Source: CAYMUN01 sp964640775
GTDB lineage: Bacteria; Patescibacteriota; Saccharimonadia; Saccharimonadales; UBA4665
DNA: 10,624 bases
Assembly (NCBI GenBank): GCA_964640775.1
Contig: CAZXIT010000030.1
Location: forward strand, 1-10,624
Direction of reading: 5' to 3'
The notes below the pieces were generated by a model that saw only the letters and a list, made by a program, of their open reading frames with translations, was not told the origin of the DNA and did not search any database. Made by a program: the position numbers and the translations under genes. How positions within the stretch are numbered: position 1 is the stretch's first letter; the number at the start of each line of letters is the position of its first letter. Shown piece by piece: positions 1-7,430 of this stretch.

Positions 1-2
1 CG

Positions 3-707
3 CTGGTCGACGGCATCAAGCGCGCCACCGACGTCATGCTGGCCGGCAAAGTCGCGGTGGTCGCCGGCTACGGCGATGTCGGCAAAGGCAGCGCCCAATC
101 GCTCCGAGCTTTCGGTTGCCGCGTCCTAGTGACCGAAGTCGATCCCATCTGCGCTCTCCAGGCTTTGATGGAAGGCTACGAAGTCGTCACCATGGACACC
201 GCCGCCCCCCAGGCTGACATCATCGTCACCGCCACCGGCTGCAAAGATATCGTCACCCTTGACCACCTGCGAGCCATGAAAGACACAGCTATCGTCTGCA
301 ATATCGGCCACTTTGACCACGAAATCCAAATCCAGCAGCTCAACAATCTCGAAGGCATTAAAAAGGAAGAAATCAAACCCCAAGTCGACCTCTACACGAT
401 GCCCGGCACCGGCCGCCGCCTGATTGTCTTGTCCGAAGGCCGCCTGGTCAACCTAGGCAATGGCACTGGCCATCCATCGTTTGTGATGTCCAATTCGTTT
501 TCCAATCAGGTCCTGGCCCAGATCGAGCTATACACAAAAAAATACGAGCCCGGCGTCCACCGCCTGGCCAAAGAATTAGACGAAAAAGTCGCCCGCGTCC
601 ATGCCCTCGCCCTCGGCGCTGAAATCACCACCCTCACCCCGGACCAAGCCAAATACCTCGGCGTCCCCGTAGAGGGACCGCTGAAGCCTGACCACTACCG
701 CTACTAA
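3..707 (+). CDS. ahcY: S-adenosylhomocysteine hydrolase, C-terminal part (5' truncated by window edge)
   Basis: Cytosolic NAD-dependent enzyme that reversibly splits S-adenosylhomocysteine into adenosine and homocysteine, removing the inhibitory product of SAM-dependent methylation. The frame is open from base 3, upstream of the first ATG at 36, and reads LVDGIKRATDVM before it. That is a conserved family segment, so the ATG at 36 is internal and the true start lies outside the window. Visible hallmarks are the Rossmann NAD-binding motif GYGDVGKGSA, the acidic TEVDP end of the next strand, TGCKDIV, IVCNIGHFDHEI, LVNLGNGTGHPSFVMS, and the C-terminal KPDHYRY tail whose Lys and Tyr contact NAD of the partner subunit in characterised enzymes. 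About 235 residues are present, so roughly the first 40-50 percent of a normal-length protein is missing. It converges on the next gene with a 23-bp gap and no visible hairpin terminator. Confidence 0.97.
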   Translation: MVDGIKRATDVMLAGKVAVVAGYGDVGKGSAQSLRAFGCRVLVTEVDPICALQALMEGYEVVTMDTAAPQADIIVTATGCKDIVTLDHLRAMKDTAIVCNIGHFDHEIQIQQLNNLEGIKKEEIKPQVDLYTMPGTGRRLIVLSEGRLVNLGNGTGHPSFVMSNSFSNQVLAQIELYTKKYEPGVHRLAKELDEKVARVHALALGAEITTLTPDQAKYLGVPVEGPLKPDHYRY

Positions 708-730
708 CCCATTTGGTCGGCAGTACTAGC

Positions 731-2425
731 CTACTGAGCGAGCGAACGCCGCAGCAGGCGGCCGATCTGGGCGTAATCGTTGGTCTGAATGGCCTTTTCG
801 TCCAATATATCGTGATAGATTTTCTCAGCCAGCACGTCGACTGGTTTTTTGATAAACTCTTGGACATTTTCAAACGGTTTCTCGACAAACTCCACAGCAT
901 CAACAGCTTTAAATTTCGGCTGGCCCTGCTTGTTGAGTTTGGTTGTTTGCCTGAGGGTTTTGCCGCGTTTTAGCGTAGAGGCTGAGAATGCCGATCCAAT
1001 AACCTGGTCAATGATATCAGCTCGCAGGCGCTCGCCGTCGGTCGTTTCGGCAAAGGCATCACCAAGTTTTAGACCGCGGGCATCATCATCAATTTTGTCA
1101 GGGTGCATCGCGTAGTACTGTCTATCGGCCAGAGCCGCCAGCACGTGGCTCATGCTATCGCGCTGCAGAGCATCACCCGCTGGTATGCGCAGCTGTTTCA
1201 TATCCTGCTTGAATTCATCCTGCAGCTTCAGAGCCATCTCAAAGACCTTGTCTAGGTCGTGCAGGCCAATGAGGCTCTTGAGCCCCTCAATCCGGCGCGT
1301 TGCCTCCGGTTTTTTGACGGTTTTCTCCATGCGTTTGAGCAGCTTCTTAGTCGCTTCTGCGTCAGTGCTTGCTTCGGTATCGGGACTGCTGAGCAGCCAA
1401 ACGGCGGTTCGATCTTCAACAGCGATATCGCCCGATGCCCCGGCAGTTTCCAGGTCGACAATGCCTTTTAGGTATTGGTTGTTGGCGTGCCTGGCCTCAG
1501 CCACTTCCGGGCGCTCATACTCGGGCATAGCTCCCAAAGCTGTCCAGCCCAGCAGCTGGGCGTAGGCTTCGCGCTCGCGTTCGTCCAGCTGTTCGGCGGC
1601 CGGATCAACCGTCTCTTTTGGTTTAACCATACGCAGGTTGGCAACATTGGTCTGGCTGAAGTAGTCACGCATCGTATCTGCCGTCCGATATTCTTGGGCA
1701 ACTGTCCGGCCGTCCTTGCACATTTTCACTGAAAACGTACGTACCGGCCTGAAGTCATGAAATGTCCGCTGCATGACGGGAGCGTCTTCACTAACGATAA
1801 GCGTGTGGCCAGCGTTTTCCCAGGTCAGGCCGTCCCATTTGGTGATCCCATTCGCTTCCAGCTGGTCACTCATCTCATCAAAGCGATTTTTGGTACCGCT
1901 GAACTGTATGGGGATAACTTCGTTTTCGGCCGGCACTTCCTCTTCGGCTGGCCACTCAACCTGACCCGGCCTGGCCGCATCAATGAGGGCATTAAAGGCG
2001 GTGCGGGGCTGCTTTTTCATGGCTGTGATGTTACCATCGGCGTCGAGCTCGTCAAAGTAGACGTACTCAACATCGCCCATGATACTGCGCGGCTCCCTTT
2101 TGCGTCGCAACTCTAGGTTGCGGTGGTTGCGGTGGATGGGGAAACCTACTTTGTCATGAGTTTCAGCGACGATTTCGCGGACGGTGTCCTGCCCGCGGAT
2201 GACGATGCCCTTGCCGCCGGCTTCAAAGGCCGCACCGGCGAGGGTTCGGCCGTGCACGGCTGCGTAGTGCTCCAGTTGGGCTGATGCCGGTTCGTCGGGC
2301 CGCAGTGTCTGGGTATCGGGGCCAGCTAATGCTGGCTCAGGAGCACTGTCCGGCAAGCGCTCGGTATCGACGCGGGCGTGGTCCGGTTCCATGACGACTC
2401 GGGGGTATTCTGCTGTATTATTCAT
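731..2425 (-). CDS. Unrecognised 564-residue soluble protein next to the T4SS locus
   Basis: I do not recognise this protein. It has no signal peptide or membrane segment, is highly charged and contains a single cysteine (about residue 236), so it is probably cytoplasmic. Residues 1-50 are proline- and acid-rich and probably disordered. Residues 60-260 look mixed alpha/beta (for example GKGIVIRGQDTVREIV and HDFRPVRTFSVKMC). Residues 350-560 are rich in Lys/Glu helices (KKLLKRMEKTVKKPE, KVFEMALKLQDEFKQDMK), possibly with short coiled coils. The ATG at 2425 is chosen because it lies about 25 nt below a perfect consensus promoter; no Shine-Dalgarno sequence is visible before it. It follows the VirB6-like gene on the same strand, 99 bp downstream. 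Functional linkage to secretion is possible but rests only on position. Confidence 0.85.
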   Translation of the reverse strand: MNNTAEYPRVVMEPDHARVDTERLPDSAPEPALAGPDTQTLRPDEPASAQLEHYAAVHGRTLAGAAFEAGGKGIVIRGQDTVREIVAETHDKVGFPIHRNHRNLELRRKREPRSIMGDVEYVYFDELDADGNITAMKKQPRTAFNALIDAARPGQVEWPAEEEVPAENEVIPIQFSGTKNRFDEMSDQLEANGITKWDGLTWENAGHTLIVSEDAPVMQRTFHDFRPVRTFSVKMCKDGRTVAQEYRTADTMRDYFSQTNVANLRMVKPKETVDPAAEQLDEREREAYAQLLGWTALGAMPEYERPEVAEARHANNQYLKGIVDLETAGASGDIAVEDRTAVWLLSSPDTEASTDAEATKKLLKRMEKTVKKPEATRRIEGLKSLIGLHDLDKVFEMALKLQDEFKQDMKQLRIPAGDALQRDSMSHVLAALADRQYYAMHPDKIDDDARGLKLGDAFAETTDGERLRADIIDQVIGSAFSASTLKRGKTLRQTTKLNKQGQPKFKAVDAVEFVEKPFENVQEFIKKPVDVLAEKIYHDILDEKAIQTNDYAQIGRLLRRSLAQ

Positions 2426-2457
2426 TTTATTTTTGCCGAAGCTTAGTTCGATAATGA

Positions 2458-2486
2458 ATTATAGAGCAAAATTCCCAAATTGTCAA
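2458..2486 (-). promoter_or_regulatory. Perfect consensus sigma70-type promoter for the 564-residue gene
   Basis: On the minus strand TTGACA (2486-2481) and TATAAT (2463-2458) are separated by exactly 17 bp, matching the housekeeping consensus at all 12 positions. The expected start point is near 2450, giving a leader of about 25 nt before the ATG at 2425. The leader is A-rich and has no clear ribosome binding site. The promoter sits in the 97-bp gap after the VirB6-like stop codon, so the downstream gene need not depend on read-through. Confidence 0.85.
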
Positions 2487-2524
2487 GTATTACGTATAGA
2501 ATTAAGTATAGATTCGGCTGGCTA

Positions 2525-5443
2525 TCATGCGGGAGGAGGGCCGCCGCCTGGTGGCGGCTGGCCGCCGGTAGGGTCTGGCGCCGGTGGCGGCGGACCACCT
2601 TGGGCTTCGCGTGCCCGGACGTCGGTACCAGCCTGCATGACTAGTTCACTCCTGTCAAAGCCGGCTGCGTGATAGATATCGCCCAGCTTGCGTCCAACGT
2701 CAGAGTCGCCGTAGTTGTAGGTCGCCATGGTCTTGATCCGGCCGCGCAGCTGTTCGGCGCGCTGAGCGTCTTTGCCTTCCTTGAGCCGGCCGGTACTTAC
2801 CATCATGCCGGTAGTTGCATCCTTTGTCATATGGTACTTCGAAGCACCGGCGACCCAAGTGTCCCTAGTTTCGTCGAGATCTTCAGATTTGGAGTTGGCG
2901 ACCTCAGTCGTCGACATGCGCATTAGAGAGTTTTGGGCTTTTTCAGATGTCGGCTGTGTGTAGACAGATCGAGCCATCAGCTGGCCAGCAGGGCCACTGG
3001 GATCTTGAATATATTCGAGGCCGTGGCCGCGGGCCTGGCTGGTACGCTTGCCAGCCGCCAGGTTTTGCAGCATGGCAGTTTGCTTGGCGGCCATCTCGGT
3101 ATCGCCGCTGCTCGCTAGGCGGTTGTAGTTATTCGCAATATCCTCGTTTTCCAGACGCCCAGCCTGGGCGGCGGCCATCATGCCCATAAAGGCCGTGTCG
3201 GCGCGCTGGGTCTCGTCCATGCCTGGGCCTTTGAGGCTGCCGAGGATGGCAGATTTGGCCATGAGCTCCTGGGAGGCTTCCCGGGCGCCGGTACCGCCGT
3301 TGGCCAGCAGTCCGGCCACGTCTTCGATCTCTTTTTGGCCTTCTGGTGCGCGCCAGGTGCCGTCGAAATTGCCGTTTTCATCTTTGTTGCCGAACTGTTC
3401 GTTGAGGGCCATGACTGAATCGGCGTCCATGTCTTTGGTGAAGTGCTGAAATTGGCCGCCGAGGGCGCGGCCGGCTTCATAGTGCAGGTCCATATCCTGG
3501 GCGGCTTTGCGGCTGTGGGCGATTTTTTGGTCGTTGATTTGGGATTCCATGATGTCGGCTTTGCGTCCAAAGAGGGCTCTGCCAAGCCGGCCGCCCTTTT
3601 TGCCAGCGTCGTACTGCAGCTGTTCGTCAGCGTCCAGGGTATAGGCGCCAAACTTGTTGGCCATCTTGCCGATACTACGGCCTTTTTTACCAAACGAACC
3701 GAAGTCGTCGCGGTAGATACCGCCGCTGCGAGCGGCTTTGATGCGCTTGCCGGTGTTGGCTTGGCGAGCTTTTTTGAGCCGGTCAAAGCCGCCGCGTCCG
3801 CGGTCATTGACCGCGCCGCTGATGTTGCGCAGGGCACCGCCGGCCAGCTTGAAGGTCGCGGGGATCATGAAGTAGGGCGCGAAGTAGGCGCCAAAGGCAA
3901 TAAAGCTGCCGATCGAGTCGCCGCCGCCAGAGATGGCTACAGCGGCAAATACCCGGCCGGCAGCGATGATGGCCGAGATAATCGGGAACATCAGCAGGGC
4001 GCCGCCAAAGGAATCCATCCAGATTTTCCAGTATTTCTGGGTATTGGGCAGGATGTATAGGACGAGTGCGACGGGCGCGATGATGACCAGGACGGTCACG
4101 ACAATTTGCCTGAGGATGAGCACAATGAAGGCAATCAGGGCGGCTAGCAGGGCTGTGCCCACAAAGGTGATGAGCCCAAAGACGCCCAGTGCCAAAAAGG
4201 CTACCGGAGTAGCAAACAGCACGGCTGTGCCCTGGCCGCCGCCGAGCTTGATGGTACTGTCCAGCTGGCCGGCAAACGGATTCTGGATGAGGAAGCGCAC
4301 GCCGTAGCCGAGATCGTAAAACAGCTGGACGATAAAGCGCAAGCCTGGCCAGGATATGCTGATCAGCAGCGACACGATTAGCAGCCGCGGCAAGACTTTG
4401 CGGATGGTGTAGGCGTCCAATATCTCCATGCCGATGGCCTGGGACATGACCATTATCAGCCCGGCAATAACTAGCAGTCCAAGGGCAATATTGCGGAAAT
4501 TTGTCCAAGCCGCGTGATATGCGTCGCCAGTCTTGCAGTCGGCACCGCAGCCGGTGGCAAATATTTTGACCGGATCGCCACTCTTTTCGTTGTCCGGCGT
4601 GCCTATAGACAGCAGATCATTGATAATACTGTCCACGCCGCGCAGCACGGCAACCATGCCTTTGACGGCGCCGCAGATCAGCCAGTTGAGCGGGTTAAAT
4701 CCGGCATCGCAGTCCAGCTCCAGGGCGTCGGGATTGCCGCCAGTCGGGCTGGCGCCCCCAGCTCCGCCAGCGCCAGCGCCAGTCGGCGGGTTGGCAAACT
4801 TAGCGCCGTCGATGACGTTGCCCGCGGCCGCGCCTTTGTCAAAGCCATCAGCACAAAATTTTGGTTTGCCAATGCTAGTGTTGCTGCCGCAGTGGGCGGT
4901 CTTGCTCTCGCTGCCGGTAAAGCCGGCCTTGAAACCACCGCGGCAAAGGGTTTGGGCCTCAGGAGTGGGCGCAAATCGGTTGCCAACTACGTCTTGGCAG
5001 GCGGCATCAGCCAAGGTTTGGAGATCGGCTGCTGACGTGCTGGCGCTCACTTTTGGGGCTAAACTAAAAGCCTTGTCATAGGCTGTCTGACAGATTGATT
5101 TATCACCTTTCCCGGCGTTGGCTCCAAGCGTCGCGTGCGCCTCACCATCACAGGTGGCAGCTTTGGTGGGTTCCCCCTTGGCTCCGGCAGCAAAGCCACT
5201 CCTGCAGGCAGCTACGGGGTGTACGTATGCTGCCGCTGTTTCTCGTCCGAGAGGCGTTTGGGTGGTGATCGGATCGTCACAAAAAGCATTGGCTGAGGTA
5301 GTAATATCGGCATCGGTGATTGGGGTGGTGAGGAAAGGTATGACCACCGAAACAGCGTGAGCCGACGGTGCGGCAGTCAGGAATCCCCCGATAGCCAGCA
5401 GGCAAAAAGCCACACCCAGCAGCGACTTCTTAGTTTTTGACAT
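2525..5443 (-). CDS. VirB6/TrbL-like T4SS polytopic membrane protein with Cys-rich N terminus and long C-terminal extension
   Basis: Probable inner-membrane channel or scaffold component of a type IV secretion-like apparatus. In order: a signal peptide (residues 1-30, ending AHA); an exported Cys-rich region (about 50-205) built of two similar four-Cys modules; a Gly/Ala linker (about 220-235); a hydrophobic segment with flanking cysteines (245-303); then several membrane helices from about 315 to 535, including the stretch around RQIVVTVLVIIAPVALVLY and LPNTQKYWKIWMDSF. That arrangement resembles the TrbL/VirB6 family core. Residues about 545-972 form a basic, then mixed, soluble extension ending in a Pro/Gly-rich tail (PPPPAPDPTGGQPPPGG). 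A typical VirB6 is around 300 residues, so this is about three times longer. The ATG at 5443 directly begins the signal peptide. It is divergent from six pilin-like genes, which supports a T4SS role. The VirB6 assignment is by overall pattern; the exact family could differ. Confidence 0.82.
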   Translation of the reverse strand: MSKTKKSLLGVAFCLLAIGGFLTAAPSAHAVSVVIPFLTTPITDADITTSANAFCDDPITTQTPLGRETAAAYVHPVAACRSGFAAGAKGEPTKAATCDGEAHATLGANAGKGDKSICQTAYDKAFSLAPKVSASTSAADLQTLADAACQDVVGNRFAPTPEAQTLCRGGFKAGFTGSESKTAHCGSNTSIGKPKFCADGFDKGAAAGNVIDGAKFANPPTGAGAGGAGGASPTGGNPDALELDCDAGFNPLNWLICGAVKGMVAVLRGVDSIINDLLSIGTPDNEKSGDPVKIFATGCGADCKTGDAYHAAWTNFRNIALGLLVIAGLIMVMSQAIGMEILDAYTIRKVLPRLLIVSLLISISWPGLRFIVQLFYDLGYGVRFLIQNPFAGQLDSTIKLGGGQGTAVLFATPVAFLALGVFGLITFVGTALLAALIAFIVLILRQIVVTVLVIIAPVALVLYILPNTQKYWKIWMDSFGGALLMFPIISAIIAAGRVFAAVAISGGGDSIGSFIAFGAYFAPYFMIPATFKLAGGALRNISGAVNDRGRGGFDRLKKARQANTGKRIKAARSGGIYRDDFGSFGKKGRSIGKMANKFGAYTLDADEQLQYDAGKKGGRLGRALFGRKADIMESQINDQKIAHSRKAAQDMDLHYEAGRALGGQFQHFTKDMDADSVMALNEQFGNKDENGNFDGTWRAPEGQKEIEDVAGLLANGGTGAREASQELMAKSAILGSLKGPGMDETQRADTAFMGMMAAAQAGRLENEDIANNYNRLASSGDTEMAAKQTAMLQNLAAGKRTSQARGHGLEYIQDPSGPAGQLMARSVYTQPTSEKAQNSLMRMSTTEVANSKSEDLDETRDTWVAGASKYHMTKDATTGMMVSTGRLKEGKDAQRAEQLRGRIKTMATYNYGDSDVGRKLGDIYHAAGFDRSELVMQAGTDVRAREAQGGPPPPAPDPTGGQPPPGGGPPPA
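4826..5281 (-). repeat. Tandem duplicated four-cysteine module in the VirB6-like protein
   Basis: Residues about 55-126 and 149-206 share the order Cys, then CR[SG]GF[AK]AG, then a Cys about 18 residues on, then a Cys followed by [AG][YF]DK. Cysteines are at 55, 80, 98, 118 and at 149, 167, 185, 197. The two copies have diverged and differ in spacing, so this is an old intragenic duplication. Lying after the signal peptide, the cysteines probably form disulfides outside the cytoplasm. Confidence 0.7.
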
Positions 5444-5558
5444 CGCTTGTTTCTCTATTTTTCGCTGCTATCATCTGCTAATTCCACCGCCAGGAGCAGT
5501 ACTACCGATTAATCCAATTTCACTGCAGTTTAGAAATGTTCTTTTATGTACTAAACGA

Positions 5559-5567
5559 ATAATACCA
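5559..5567 (-). promoter_or_regulatory. Possible extended -10 element for the VirB6-like gene
   Basis: On the minus strand TGGTATTAT forms a TGn-extended -10 about 115 bp upstream of the ATG at 5443. No good -35 is present at the expected distance (the best is TTAGAA with a long spacer). It would be back to back with the pilin promoter, overlapping the same short AT-rich stretch. This is weak evidence; the remainder of the 191-bp intergenic region shows no RNA gene or strong hairpin. Confidence 0.35.
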
Positions 5568-5578
5568 TAAGCGCTGTT

Positions 5579-5606
5579 TTGATTTCTAACTTTTATTTGC
5601 TAAAAT
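5579..5606 (+). promoter_or_regulatory. Probable promoter of the pilin cluster
   Basis: TTGATT (5579-5584) and TAAAAT (5601-5606) are separated by 16 bp, and the -10 is preceded by TG at 5598-5599, giving an extended -10. The predicted start near 5613 leaves a leader of about 22 nt before the ATG at 5635. The leader lacks a clear Shine-Dalgarno sequence. Confidence 0.6.
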
Positions 5607-5634
5607 CGGTTTAAGTAAGCATGGTTATATAAAA

Positions 5635-6495
5635 ATGCCTGTCATAACACACAAAATCAAAAACACATTTATTGCCGCCAGCGGCTTGTTCGCCGGTTTG
5701 CTGCTAGCTTCACTGGTATTCATGCCATTGCCGGCCTACGCTGCCACGCTGACCCTCACCCTGGCCTGCAAACCCAACGCGGCCACGGCCACCGTTACGG
5801 CAGGCGGTAAAGTCAGCTGCGTGGGCGGTTCTTCCCCCAACGAGGTGGCATTTGTCGAATCTCTGGGAACAGATAAGACATCTACGTCAGCACTTACTAT
5901 CATTAAAATCGACTGCGGTCCGGTTGCCGTTGCCCAGTATGCCAAAAATGATGATGTCAGTGCCGGGCTTAGATGCCATACGGCTAGAACACCGGTAGTG
6001 GATACTATCCAAACCATTGCCGCCCCTGCCCCTGCTGGCGGCGGAGGTGCTGGCGGAGCCGGGGGCGCAGGCGGCGCTGGCGGTGCCGGAGGTGGTGCTG
6101 GCGGAGGTGCGACCGTGGCCAACGGCTGCAGCGGTTTCGACACTGGCAATGTCAGCAACGGCGTCTGTGCTACCTGTCAAAAGGACGGCAGCTGCACCGA
6201 CTGTGGTACTGATGGCACTGCCTGCAGCGACGCGGCCAGAGACTGCAGCGCCACTCGCTGCGACCTTATAGATACCTATCTCAATCCGGCGATTAATCTG
6301 TTCTCGGCACTGGTGGGGCTGGTAATCACGATTTCACTGATTACGGCTGGCATATTGTATGCTTCATCCGGCGGTGATCCCAGCAAGGCCGCGGCAGCCA
6401 AAAGCCGGGTTTCCAAAACCATCGCGGCGCTGTTCATCTATGCCTTTATGTATGCTTTCCTGCAGTTGCTAGTACCTGGCGGGGCATTCCATTAG
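5635..6495 (+). CDS. T4SS pilin-like protein 1, large Cys-rich variant with Gly/Ala linker
   Basis: Exported protein of 286 residues with the T4SS pilin core at its C terminus. The signal peptide spans residues 1-36 and ends AYA. Residues about 37-120 form a compact, probably beta-rich domain with four cysteines (45, 62, 94, 114). A Gly/Ala linker follows (about 134-158). Residues 165-209 contain eight cysteines in 45 residues, including CATCQKDGSC. The C-terminal part has two hydrophobic helices (about 216-243 and 262-282) flanking the polar loop SSGGDPSKAAAAK, which the downstream genes share. It is first in the cluster, 7 bp before pilin 2, and probably co-transcribed with the rest. Twice the length of the simple pilins, it may be a specialised minor or tip subunit; that role is inferred. 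Confidence 0.8.
   Translation: MPVITHKIKNTFIAASGLFAGLLLASLVFMPLPAYAATLTLTLACKPNAATATVTAGGKVSCVGGSSPNEVAFVESLGTDKTSTSALTIIKIDCGPVAVAQYAKNDDVSAGLRCHTARTPVVDTIQTIAAPAPAGGGGAGGAGGAGGAGGAGGGAGGGATVANGCSGFDTGNVSNGVCATCQKDGSCTDCGTDGTACSDAARDCSATRCDLIDTYLNPAINLFSALVGLVITISLITAGILYASSGGDPSKAAAAKSRVSKTIAALFIYAFMYAFLQLLVPGGAFH
6034..6108 (+). repeat. Gly/Ala-coding low-complexity tract in pilin 1
   Basis: About 25 codons encode an alternating Gly-Gly-Ala run forming a flexible linker between the N-terminal domain and the eight-Cys segment. Codons vary (GGC, GGA, GGT, GCT, GCC), which argues for selection on the protein and against recent slippage of a pure DNA repeat. Confidence 0.85.
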
Positions 6496-6502
6496 TGAGC
6501 CT

Positions 6503-7030
6503 ATGATGTCAAAGCTGTCGGTCGTGCGATCAGTTAAACTCAAACTTCTGGCTGTGCTGGTGGTAGTAGTGCTGGCAGCTGGGGCGAGCATGGCCGCCAG
6601 TCCAGCCGCTGCCGCCTTGCCTCAAGCGTCAATCACCAGAGCACCAATCACGACAGTGGCTTTGGCACAGTGCCAGCAGCGCGGCTTTTTTGGGCTGACA
6701 CCTTGGTGGGGCTACATGCCAAACGCGGCAATTGACGGCAATTGTGACGTCAAGTGCTTCAATGTCCTCAAGCAAAAAACTAACAACGACTGCGGCACAA
6801 CCAACAGTGATATACCCGGCGTACTGTTGGCAATTATCGATGACCTGCTGCGGATTGCCGGCCTGGTAGCTGTCGGGTTTGTGCTGGTTGGCGCCTTTCA
6901 GTACGTCGCCAGCCGCGGCAACCCCGAACGCACGGCTGGCGCCCAATCCGCCATCATTAACGCTCTGGTGGGATTGGTAATAGCTATGGCTGCCGTCGGC
7001 TTTATATCGTTCCTGGGGAGCAAACTGTAA
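6503..7030 (+). CDS. T4SS pilin-like protein 2 (divergent, four-Cys)
   Basis: Exported two-helix protein of 175 residues. A signal peptide occupies about residues 1-37 (ending AAA before LPQ). The mature N-terminal segment holds GFFGLTPWWGYMP and four cysteines (57, 81, 85, 97), giving a likely disulfide-stabilised domain of about 65 residues. The pilin core follows, with helices about 104-133 and 150-172 around the loop ASRGNPERTAGAQ. This loop is the most divergent of the six (Arg for Gly, Asn for Asp, Arg for Lys, Gln for the second Lys). Two ATGs in tandem (6503 and 6506) are possible starts; TGAG lies just upstream. It starts 7 bp after pilin 1, consistent with one operon. Confidence 0.8.
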   Translation: MMSKLSVVRSVKLKLLAVLVVVVLAAGASMAASPAAAALPQASITRAPITTVALAQCQQRGFFGLTPWWGYMPNAAIDGNCDVKCFNVLKQKTNNDCGTTNSDIPGVLLAIIDDLLRIAGLVAVGFVLVGAFQYVASRGNPERTAGAQSAIINALVGLVIAMAAVGFISFLGSKL

Positions 7031-7034
7031 AGCC

Positions 7035-7430
7035 ATGCTCAGTCATCAGCGAAAATTCTTCATGGGGATTATTGTCCTGCCACTAGTATTAGTAGGTATT
7101 ATGCTATGTGTGATCCCGGGCGCGGCAACGGCATTGCCGGTGTCCGAGTTCGCTGCTGTCACCCAGAGCGCGGTTAACGCACCCTCGACGCTGCCCCAGA
7201 CCTCAGCCGGCCAATCCAGTATCATAACTATCAAAGATATCGCCTTTGGTATCATCGGCTCGCTGGCAGTACTGATGATCACCATTTCCGGCCTGAAATA
7301 CATCACCTCAGGCGGGGATCCCGGCAAGGCCTCCGAGGCTAAAAACGGTATCATGTACGCGCTTATCGGCTTGGCCATTGCTATCCTTGCGGACGTTATC
7401 GTGACTTACGTGGTGAACCATACGGCATGA
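7035..7430 (+). CDS. T4SS pilin-like protein 3 (minimal, Cys-free mature form)
   Basis: Small exported pilin-like protein of 131 residues. The signal peptide spans about residues 1-33 (hydrophobic IIVLPLVLVGIML, ending ATA). A short Ser/Thr-rich segment without cysteines follows, then helix 1 (about 64-90), the loop SGGDPGKASEAK (92-103) and helix 2 (about 107-127). The layout and size match VirB2/TrbC-type pilins, which insert in the inner membrane as two-helix hairpins before assembly. It begins 4 bp after the pilin 2 stop codon. Its TGA stop overlaps the ATG of pilin 4 (ATGA), suggesting translational coupling. Confidence 0.85.
   Translation: MLSHQRKFFMGIIVLPLVLVGIMLCVIPGAATALPVSEFAAVTQSAVNAPSTLPQTSAGQSSIITIKDIAFGIIGSLAVLMITISGLKYITSGGDPGKASEAKNGIMYALIGLAIAILADVIVTYVVNHTA

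Noticed and set aside
2540..2567. GC-rich hairpin as a terminator for the VirB6-like gene
   Set aside because: It lies within the codons for the Pro/Gly-rich C-terminal tail and has no following T-run on the minus strand; the symmetry follows from CCG/GGC codon use.
3178..3837. Long open frame on the minus strand (219 codons)
   Set aside because: It lies wholly inside the 972-residue VirB6-like gene in another frame; its product is low-complexity and lacks any domain, a shadow of GC-rich coding DNA.
3443..4060. Long open frame on the plus strand (205 codons)
   Set aside because: It is antisense to the membrane core of the VirB6-like gene, with no ribosome site or recognisable motif.
4514..5081. 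Two overlapping plus-strand open frames of 173 and 182 codons
   Set aside because: They are antisense to the Cys-rich N-terminal part of the VirB6-like gene, whose signal peptide and repeats prove the minus-strand frame.
6034..6108. CRISPR-like or minisatellite DNA repeat
   Set aside because: Periodicity is only of Gly/Ala codons, in frame and with varied codon use; there are no spacers.
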